Shown here piece after piece: positions 56,569-64,000 of a DNA stretch of 64,000 nucleotides (position 1 is the first letter of the stretch; each line of letters opens with the position of its first letter). The position numbers and the translations under genes are program-made. The notes beneath the pieces are model-generated. The model did not search any database, was not told the DNA's origin, and worked only from the letters and a program-made list of their open reading frames with translations. The stretch comes from Macrocystis pyrifera (lineage: Eukaryota; Sar; Phaeophyceae; Laminariales; Laminariaceae). The stretch covers positions 10,964,563 through 11,028,562 of the forward strand of contig JASSKH010000014.1 of the NCBI GenBank assembly GCA_031763025.1, written 5' to 3'.

Positions 56569-57171
56569 TGAGTTAATGGGAGAGAAGAGTGGGTAGCGGA
56601 TTCGGGAGCAACCTTTCATGTGACTGGTAACCCTTTTGGTGTGGTAGACTGTACCCCCCCCCCCCCTGGTAAGAGCGGTTTGGTGGTCGGTGACATGAGG
56701 TCACTGAAGAAAGAGTGCTTCGGCCAGATTCCAATTGTGATGCACAGCTCTCAGGGTGACGTTCAAGTTAGGCTGATGGACGTAGCATACGTACCCGGTG
56801 TTCGCTTCAACTTATTTTCGCTTCATACAGTAATGTTGAAATGCCCGGTGACACTTGATGCTCAGGGAGCTCACACGTTGAATGGACAGCTGTCTTTCGT
56901 GCGTAGGGACGCGGGTTCTTACGTAGACGCCACGCGGATTGTAGAGACCCCGATTGCTGCCGCTGTTTTGGCTCCTGGAAAAATGAGGAGGATCGATATT
57001 AACGACCTTCACGTTGCCCTTGCCCACTCCCATGCTGACACTCTCCGTGAGACGGCACGCCAGATGGACATTAAGGTTGTTGGGGAGTTGGTTCTGTGTG
57101 CTGGGTGTTGTGAGGCAAAAGGGAGGAGGATGGCGATGCCGTGGTCGACCGAGTGCCGTTCTACCAGGCCT
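56569..57171 (+). pseudogene. Copia protease and GAG-pre-integrase, element D
   Basis: TGA at 56569 replaces the Trp of A's DLFWVIGREEW. Then follow EEWVADSGATFHVTGNPFG, with DSGA at 56599-56610, and MDVAYVPGVRFNLFSLH. The pre-integrase part has LHVALAHSHADTLRETA and LCAGCCEAKGRRM. It continues in one frame until a 4-bp insertion near 57170 (AGGT, absent from A) shifts into the integrase frame. Confidence 0.9.
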
Positions 57172-58124
57172 AGGTCTGGAGCGTCTGTTCGTGGATCTGT
57201 CGGGACAACAGCCCACGTCTGCTGGCGGTGCGCAGTACTTGATGATGATCGTCGACGACTACTCGCGGCTGGGGTGGTCGTATTTCTTGAAGCGGAAGTC
57301 CGACGTCCCGAAGGTCTTCGCTGGTTTCCTGGCCGACATCAACGCAATGGGTGTACCGTCCGTCGTGGAGTGCCTTCGCTCGGACAACGGCACCGAGTTC
57401 ACCAAGGCGGAGTTCGTGGAGTTGCTCAACCACCACGGCATCCGCCGCGAGTACACGCCCGTCGATTCTCCGAAGCATGACGGGGTGGTCGAGAGACGGA
57501 TCGCCATGACGCTGGAGCTTGCAATGGCGTCCCGCCTGGAGGCCACCCGCCTGTTCGGCGATGCAAGGATTCCGGCGACGCAGCCCCTCTGGGCAGAGTC
57601 ATGCGTGTACGCGAGCGATGTGATCAATATGACGGCGAACGTAAGGGACAAGCCAGAAATGCACTCGCCGTACCGCAAATTCTACGGGAGACCACCGTTT
57701 GCGCTGTTGTTCCCGTTTCTGAAACCGGGCTTCCACCACGTCAGGAGGGCCCTGAAGACCGAGCCGAAGGCGGAGGCTTGTTTCTACCTCATCGGCGGCA
57801 ACCACCACGCAGCTGACTGCAGCAAGATCCTGCTGATGTCTGGCCGGAGGTCGTTCTCCCGTGACGTCACTTGGGAACTCCCGAGGAAACCGTTTGTGGG
57901 GTTGCTGCCTTCGGAGGAGGAGAGCTCCCCGCCGCCGCCGTCGCCGTCGCCACCGCCGCCGGGCGCGCCGGAGCCTCTGAGGGGCCCCGACGTATGGCCC
58001 GAGCCACCGTCCCCATCCCCACTGCTGCCGCCGCAACCGCCGTCATCACCGCCGCTACCACCGCCGCTGCCGCCGTCGCCGTCGCCGTCGCTGCCGCCGC
58101 CATCGTCACCGCTACAGCCACCGT

Positions 58125-58157
<33 letters not shown>

Positions 58158-58588
58158 TATCATCGCCGTCGCCGCCGCAGCAGTCACCGCAGCCACAGCT
58201 TTCGCAGCGTGCTGCCCGGGCATTGGGTTCTTATATCCGGGACCCGGAGGATGGCGATGTGCTGAGGGGGCGGACAAGGGGGGAGACTGCACGACACCAG
58301 AAGAGCGGTGGCGCTGTGGAGAGAGGGTGGACTAGGGGGGAGACCGCACGAAACCAGGAGGGTGGTGGCGGTGTGCAGGGTGATCGGGCCAGGGGGGAAG
58401 CTGGGCGATACCCGGAAGGTGGAGATGTGCTGAGGGGGCGGACAAGAGGGGAGACTGCGCAGAACCGCGAGGCTATGGGGCATGGGCTGCTGTCGATGAT
58501 GGCAGCGCGGGAAGGTATAGGCCATGTACTTTTCCACCAAGCCCCACCGCGCGAGAACCCTCCCCTTCCCACACGCCCGGCGAGCTAG
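57172..58588 (+). pseudogene. Copia integrase and Pro-rich linker, element D
   Basis: An open frame holds the complete integrase core: LERLFVDLSGQQPTSAGG, MIVDDYSRLGWSYFLKRKSD, ECLRSDNGTEFTKAEF and DSPKHDGVVERRIAMTLELA, so Asp, Asp and Glu of the DDE triad are all present. A Pro-rich linker (about 57930-58190) and a Gly/Arg-rich tail follow. The frame ends with TAG at 58586, where A has a Glu codon in RPASELSTP. This is the best preserved enzyme domain in the window, although it is cut off from its upstream frame. Confidence 0.92.
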
Positions 58589-59578
58589 CTTTCGACGCCG
58601 AACTCGTACGCTGAAGCGTGTGCGGACGATTATTCGGCCATCTGGAGACAGGCGATGGACAAGGAGTACCATGGGCTGGCGGACGCGGGGACGTTTGAAG
58701 CGACGTACAACCAGAGGGACTCAACGTCATCTCGGCCAAGTGGGTGTTCGCCTGGAAGTCCAACGAGCATGGTGATGTGGCGCGGTCGAAAGCAAGGCTG
58801 GTGGCACGAGGTTTCAAGCAGCGTGAGGGTATTGATTTCTTCGAGACTTTTGCTCCGACGCCTGCAGCGTCTTGTTTTCGTTTGTTGGGTGCTATTGCGT
58901 GCGACTTGGGTTTGGATTTGTGTCCTTTTCATGCTGAGCAGGTGTTCGTGCAGTCGAGTTTGGATGAGGATGCATTCAAGCGACTATCCCCGCTGCGGCG
59001 AAATGTCTGGTGCGGTAGCCAGGTTGAATCGCAGTCTCTATGGCTTGAAGCAAGCGTCGAGGTCGTGGCACAACCACCTTCTCGCTCTCATGAAGAGTCT
59101 AGGATTTGACCAGAGCCCCGCTGACGCGTGTGTCATGAGGTTGGTCGAGTCGGGCTCTGTCTCTATTGTAACGGTAGTTCATGTGGATGCTATGTTTGGT
59201 GTAGGACTCAAGGCTAGATGCGATCAGTTCTGTGAAGACCCGAACAACCTTGTTCCGATCAACAATCTGGGCGAGTTGCGGTGGTATGCTGATTGTTGTT
59301 TTTCGAGGGATTGGGATGCTGGTACTTTAACGATTTCGCAGCAGGCGTTCGCTGAAAATTCCGCGGCAAGGTTTGGTGTTAGGTCTGGGAGAAAAAACCC
59401 GCTTTCGACTGGTGTGAAGCTCGAGGAGTTTGATGAGAATGAACCCGTGGGTGATTGGCCTTTCCGTGAGTTGGTGGGGTGCTTGATGATGTTGCTTGCG
59501 AACCAAACACGACCGGATATTGCGAACGCGGTGAGGGCGATAGCGAGATGCACGAATAGGCCGAGGGAAGTACACTAG
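58589..59578 (+). pseudogene. Copia reverse transcriptase, element D
   Basis: AIWRQAMDKEYHGLADAGTF is followed by a -1 frame change shared with A near 58700-58715. Then come SAKWVFAWKSNEHGDVARSK, RLVARGFKQREGIDFFETFA and FHAEQVFVQSSLDEDAFKRL. A private 2-bp deletion near 58988 and a return to the first frame give RLNRSLYGLKQASRSWHNHL, TVVHVDAMFGVG, NNLGELRWYADCCF, FRELVGCLMMLLANQTRPDI and ends at 59578. The catalytic box is HVDA, so the second Asp of YVDD is missing, exactly as in A. Confidence 0.92.
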
Positions 59579-60124
59579 AGGACAGCAGTCGGTATTTTAG
59601 CGTATGTATTTTCTACGAATGATTTCGGCATTACGTTCCAGAAGGGTAGCGGTCTTGAGCTGGTAGCGTTTGCAGCTGCCGACTATGCCAACAAAGCCAC
59701 TGACAGGAGGTCAGTTTCCGGTGGGGCTATCATTTGTGCTGGGGCGTGGGTGTGCTGGTTTTTCTAGGACGCAGAAATGCGTCACACTCTCAACCACTGA
59801 GGCCGAATCTGTAGCACTGGCAGACACTATCAAGGAGTCAATGTTCATGCGCTATGTATGGAGTTTTATTTTTCCGGGTTTTGGGGAGAGGTGCAATACG
59901 GTGTTCGAGGATAACGAGGGGAAAGACACCTGGCACAAAACCCAGTGTGCACGTCGAATTCGAAGCACATCGACGTACGACACCACTTTTTGCGGGAGCT
60001 TATTTTTAAGGGGGAATTTGGTATTACCCATGTAGAGACGGAGAAACAGCATGCAGACTTCTTGACAAAGCCGCTCAACAACACGGTGTTTCGTTACCAC
60101 CGGGATTTTCTGATGAATATTTGA
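59579..60124 (+). pseudogene. Copia RNase H and pol C-terminus, element D
   Basis: FAAADYANKATDRRSVSGGA, FSRTQKCVTLSTTEAESVAL and VFEDNEGK give three acidic positions of RNase H. After a frame change KHIDVRHHFLRELIFKGEFG, QHADFLTKPLNNTVFRYH and FLMNI lead to the stop at 60122-60124. The last block is the classic copia pol terminus. A stop near 59577 and the frame change near 59930 break it. Confidence 0.9.
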
Positions 60125-60771
60125 CGCGGTTTTTTCGAGGTAGAAGGTTTTATGTTATTTTATTAGAGTGAAGGATTTGTCTGAACTACGTATAAATCCG
60201 AAGATGCTGCCGTTTTTCCCTGGCTAATTCCGAGGATGATACCATTTCGTTCCTGGTGATGGATTTCGAGAGTTTTTGGTGTTTTCGAGTAGTCCTAACG
60301 TCAAATAAACCTCAAGTGAAGGCTATCTCGCATTACCGTCGCGATCTGTGTATCTATGGCGGGAGTAGGGGACAAGGGGAGACTCTTGTCCGGCGGAACG
60401 GGGTTCCTTGCGATCTCTGGCATTTATTTTCTTGGTTTAATTTTTATTTTGATGAGTATGACTACTGTGATATTTATATGATTTGTATGAATTCCTCATG
60501 AAATAGAGGGAGAGGTTTTGGATAAGGTTGAAGAGAGACTATAAAGCGCCTGGGGGCGTGTGTGGTCCATAGAAAATGTTTTCTGAGTTGGAGGGTTGGA
60601 TAGTATTTTGGAAATTGAGAGTTTGATTTTGGTTCTGAGTGAAATTATGTTTCTGAATTTGATATGAGTTGGTCATAATATTGAGATGTTTCCACCCAGC
60701 GGAGTCGTACATTGTACTGTACAGGGCTGGGGGGATATTGAAGTATGGTCGTGTATAATGAGCACGGGGGA
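60125..60771 (+). other. 3' UTR and polypurine tract of element D
   Basis: Non-coding; aligns with the same region in A and C. It contains the empty site for the MITE found in C (about 60598-60605). It ends in AGCACGGGGGATAT, the likely plus-strand primer, immediately before the LTR. Confidence 0.82.
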
Positions 60772-61048
60772 TATTGATTGTGCTCAGAAACACGACGGAG
60801 ACGTTACATCTAATATTAGAGAGTTCCATATATTGATATGGATAATATTGGAGGGATATGTTGTCGGATATTCGGGGGGATAAACGGGAGGTTCATTCCC
60901 GCGTCCTGTTGGATATGAACCTGCATACGATGCATGAGCTGTCACTCGACAGCTCGGACATAATATAAGAGGAGTTCCGTGTTTCTGTCTGGAGTCAACC
61001 ACGCGTTCCCGTGCCAGCTGCGCCTATACCTTTAGAGTTCTATCAACA
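60772..61048 (+). repeat. 3' LTR of element D
   Basis: Begins TATTGATTGTGCTCAG and ends TATCAACA. Followed by CGATC. Confidence 0.9.
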
Positions 61049-62334
61049 CGATCAGATGCCATGTACAGCCGTGCTACGTGTAGTAACTGATACGCAGACG
61101 CCAAATCGGGCATCAGCGTTTGTAAGAATGCACCGCACCGCATTAATTGTTGAAATAGGTCAAAACTGCACCGCACTCTACCGGCACAAACCGTACGGAA
61201 TTTTCGCGAGTGTCGAACGATGAGCTTCGGTGCGGATTTCGTTGTTTAGAATCGTCGGGCGCGGCGCCATGCAGATTGTTACGCTTGAAAATCCTACCGT
61301 GCAGTGTAGTGCGGCGCAGATTAGTGAAAGGAACAATCGTACGCCAAACCCGTGCTGAACGGTACGGTAAAAATCTATGAAAACGTGTGAAGCCGAACCA
61401 CTGGGGTCTGGGCCAAAACGCTTGAGTGCTCAATCTGACCCAACCTCAAGAAAGAGAAATCTCGGGGGGAGGGGGGGGTAGTCATTTGTTGCCTGCCTTA
61501 GCCGTTCGACCTTTGACCACACATCCTTTTCAAGACGGGGGAGGGGGGTAAGGTTTCATCCCAAAATATCAGGCATCTTTCATACAAATCGAAATCCCAA
61601 AACAGGGGCCGAAACAAAGTCCCCTGGAGGACACCGCTTGAACAATCGGACCCCCCCTTCTCCCTATCCCGGAAATCCCCCCGCCTCCTTTCCCGGGGAC
61701 CAAGCCAATCATCCCCGGAAAGCTGCCTTTGAATGCCCCCTGCCAGCTGAGGTTTTGCAGTGGCACCCTGTTTTCGCTGGGGACGCCGAGCACTTGTGTG
61801 GAGGGGGGGAGTAGGACGGTGGCGCGGCTTCGAGAATCCGGGCGGCGCCGAGGAGAAGCCGGTGTAAAACATGTAGACCTATATGTGCGCTTAAACCGGT
61901 GTGGATACCCTCAAAAGATGCCATCACCACTTGAAGGATATTGAACAATATCGATGCGAGCACCAGGCGAGTGAGTGTCGACGGACAGGCGAACCTATAC
62001 ATGGGAGACGGGTGCCATATGCACGCCAAAGAAAGCGCCACGTGAATCAGCCGAATGATGACGGATGATCCAGGAAGGGGTGCAACAAGCGCACCTCCCG
62101 ATTGCATGCGCATGAATGTGTACATTTATCATCAATAGTGATTTATACTAATGTGCGTCTGCCATTATTCTCATTGTTGTTCGCAGGCCGCTCTGGTTTT
62201 CGTTGCACCATGTGTGACTCGAAACTTCAGCAAGGTTGCAACTGCAGTACTGCTGCTACAGCAGTTCAGTTTGAATTCTTCTAAAAGTAGCGGTTTCAGC
62301 GTTCATAGATCTATATGTGTGTGTCCGTAAACTA
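61049..62334. other. Unassigned stretch
   Basis: No domain recognised. It is rich in short G and C runs (61465-61480, 61537-61555, 61650-61658), and GTGCGG/CACCGC motifs occur at 61130-61310. A 124-codon minus frame at 61498-61872 has no recognisable content. Confidence 0.35.
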
Positions 62335-62452
62335 TTTCGGGGGACCATGGTAAATAGGACCAAATATTGTTAGTAAAAATATAGTAAAAATAGGAAAATA
62401 TGAAGGTTTTTATCTATACCACATAGATCCTATTAACTATGGACCCCCGTAA
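62335..62452. mobile_element. MITE copy 4
   Basis: 118 bp with a variant left end TTTCGGGGGACCATGGT and a canonical right end CCCCCGTAA, flanked by TA (62333-62334, 62453-62454). It has a short internal duplication of TAGTAAAAATA. Confidence 0.85.
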
Positions 62453-62650
62453 TAGAGGATAGCGACCACTACTGTTTGTGCACACGGGTGAAATGCAGAG
62501 CGCGAATGGCAGTCTAATTCACTTCACAGAGTCAGCAAAGTCCTTCAGGCAATTATACTCTGTTGAGGAACAAGAGCAGCAGCATTGAGCAGATCAGCAG
62601 TAGCACGGCACGACTACAGGACGATGAAGTGCTGCAAACATGAAGGTGTG

Positions 62651-62997
62651 ATTTTTTTTTATTTTTTTTTTTATTTTTTTTTTCATCATCACTTTTACTT
62701 TCCAGCCGACTCGTAGGAGGTTTTACCCTCGACGATCTTCTGGACAAGCCGTGGTCACAGGTGTCGTCCCTTCTCCCCCCCGGTACGTGCCTTTAGTTTT
62801 TATCGTGCATACGGTTCAGCATTCCCACTGCTCGTCGATTTTCATCGAATGTACAGCTAACTCACGCTCTCGCGCTTTCCGCTAATCAATTTTATGCAAG
62901 AAAAAGTCCCTATGGGCATGCACTCGATGAGACTCGAACTCACGAAATTGATCTTGATAGGCTCGCGGACCACCAACCAAGCCACCGGGGACGCCGG
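62651..62997 (-). mobile_element. tRNA-derived SINE, copy 2
   Basis: Minus-strand orientation. The head contains an A box TGGCTTGGTTGGTGG (complement at 62970-62984) and a B box GAGTTCGAGTCTC (complement at 62929-62941). The body matches copy 1 almost throughout. The tail is the long T-rich run at 62651-62682. I see no clear target-site duplication for this copy. Confidence 0.85.
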
Positions 62998-63295
62998 CTA
63001 TTAGATATACCAGTACCTGGCACGCCTCAGCTAGTACTACAGAAAATGATTTCGTGCCCGCAGTTTTCTGATTGGTCAATTGTTTTGGTTGGAAATTTTG
63101 AATGGTGGAAAATCCTTGGTCGACATTTATCGTAATCCGGAATCGTGACGTCACTTTCCGGAAAAACAAAAACTTGGAAAAGTGGCCGTGGATGATGACG
63201 TCAATCTTCTTTTTTTGACAAATTGACCGGAAAAAGTTTTATTCGGAGCATGTTTTATTTCGACAAATGCGCGAAGTAATTCGCAGATGTCACTA

Positions 63296-63400
63296 TTACG
63301 GGGGCTCAAAGTAAATAGGACCTACGGTGAACATAAAAACCCATATGTATACCTATTTATACTAACAATATCAGGTCCTATTTACTATGATCCCCCGAAA
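63296..63400. mobile_element. MITE copy 5
   Basis: 105 bp, TTACGGGGGCTCAAAGTAAATAGG at the left and a diverged right end ATCCCCCGAAA, flanked by TA (63294-63295, 63401-63402). Confidence 0.82.
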
Positions 63401-63729
63401 TACTCAATTTTTCAGTAATATTTTGTTCTAAGGGTTGAAAAAATAACTTCCGACCGCTCCCTGGTACATGTTGCGCTGATACGATATATCCTACTGCTGT
63501 AGCGCGCGTAAATTTTCAATGAATGGGGTTCAAATAGGTCATGGGTCATGGGCAACTTTTGTGGTTTTCTGATTGTTGTTTCAACGGTACGGAACAAGGT
63601 GATAGGCGAACCGAAGAGTCTCGTAGAAAGCGGGAAGAAAAACTAGTTTAGCGACAACAGACATTTTTCGAATTAGACGACGAACACAACAGCAGCTCAC
63701 CTGAAAACCATAATATTTTCTAACAATCG

Positions 63730-64000
63730 GCCGAGAGGGGAGAGGTTCCTTCAGTTGCCCGTTAATATCACGGTTGTTGCTGCTCCATCCACCCTGCCGT
63801 ACGACTGCTTGCTTGTGCTGTCTTGCATTTGCGTTTTCTTCCTGGACGTCGATGGATAGAAAACATAACTGGTTGCAGCACTCAGGCGAGAGCCGAGAGG
63901 TTCGTCAAATTGACCGCTGTATTGTACCAAGCTTGTTTTCTGCTCCATCCATCTTGCGCGTTGACTGCTGCCTTCGCGTTTTCACATGGATGTCGATGGG
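63730..64000 (+). repeat. Tandem repeat of ~155 bp running off the window
   Basis: Two diverged units share GAGAGGTTC, a TGACCG/TTGCCCGTTAAT-like block, TCTGCTCCATCCA, GACTGCT, TTCGCGTTTTC and GGA.GTCGATGG. The second unit is cut by the window end. Confidence 0.65.

Larger units (their letters stand above)
54414..61048 (+). mobile_element. Ty1/copia LTR retrotransposon, element D
   Basis: A full-length copia element on the plus strand, the sister of A in opposite orientation. LTRs are at 54414-54692 and 60772-61048, with the gag-PR-IN-RT-RH order intact in position. CGATC directly precedes (54409-54413) and follows (61049-61053) it, a 5-bp target-site duplication if the LTR is taken to start TATTG. 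Gag and pol contain several stops and frameshifts, so the element is non-autonomous. Confidence 0.93.

Noticed and set aside
58695..58720. Programmed -1 frameshift signal at the RT start
   Set aside because: The frame change is shared by A and D, but no slippery heptamer of the X XXY YYZ type or clear downstream structure is visible. A 1-nt deletion inherited from the master fits. Kept only as an alternative.
53085..61320. GTGCGGTGCG / GCACCGCACCGC motifs near 53.1 and 61.1-61.3 kb as a regulatory family
   Set aside because: The motifs are short, simple and not embedded in longer shared sequence, so chance or simple-repeat origin is sufficient.
61498..61872. 124-codon minus-strand gene
   Set aside because: Composition follows C/G runs and there is no recognisable motif, no upstream element and no second copy.

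Overview
The window looks like repeat-rich, gene-poor nuclear DNA from a eukaryote. There are no operons, ribosome binding sites or bacterial gene spacing. Almost everything recognisable is a mobile element: Ty1/copia and Ty3/gypsy LTR retrotransposons, a tyrosine-recombinase (DIRS-group) retrotransposon, tRNA-derived SINEs, MITEs and minisatellites. This mix, including a Ty3/gypsy element with a long C-terminal extension and a split-repeat tyrosine-recombinase element, would suit an alga or another protist. I cannot name the lineage from the sequence alone, and I found no host gene that I can defend.

Layout. 1-3.2 kb: a diverged direct duplication with one MITE in each copy. 3.27-9.90 kb: full-length copia element A (minus strand). 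9.9-17.6 kb: mostly unassigned, with an 812-bp TIR element (13.04-13.85 kb), a hairpin-forming tandem repeat (14.1-14.4 kb) and a decayed unidentified coding stretch (15.5-16.2 kb). 17.6-23.4 kb: two halves of another copia family in permuted order (minus strand). 25.59-29.44 kb: copia element C, an internally deleted relative of A and D, which itself carries a MITE and a SINE-like insertion. 30.9 and 52.1 kb: two copies of an unclassified dispersed repeat. 32.67-42.70 kb: a ~10-kb tyrosine-recombinase retrotransposon with A1 ... B1-A2-B2 split direct repeats, gag, RT/RNase H/MT-like and recombinase ORFs, and a ~2-kb minisatellite inside its 5' part. 43.7-50.7 kb: a decayed Ty3/gypsy element (plus strand) with a NADAR (YbiA/DUF1768-type) domain between its gag-like region and the reverse transcriptase. 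52.2 and 62.7 kb: two copies of a tRNA-derived SINE. 54.41-61.05 kb: full-length copia element D (plus strand), the inverted sister of A. Further MITEs and a tandem repeat close the window.

How the parts relate. A, D and C are one copia family. A and D have nearly equal length (about 6.63 kb) and share two reverse transcriptase defects: a 1-nt deletion at the RT start and Ala in place of the second Asp of the YxDD box. They therefore look like copies of an already defective master that was presumably mobilised in trans. C retains LTRs, a 3' UTR and traces of the Gln-rich and Pro-rich linkers but no polymerase. Several insertions can be dated relatively because an empty-site counterpart lies in the window: the MITE in C against the same 3' UTR in D, and the SINE at 52.2 kb against the repeat at 30.9 kb.

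The most unusual item is the NADAR domain fused in frame within a gypsy polyprotein. NADAR proteins are known to act on ADP-ribose N-glycosidic adducts, so a retroelement carrying one is worth following up. This copy is dead (five internal stops), so the question is whether intact relatives exist.
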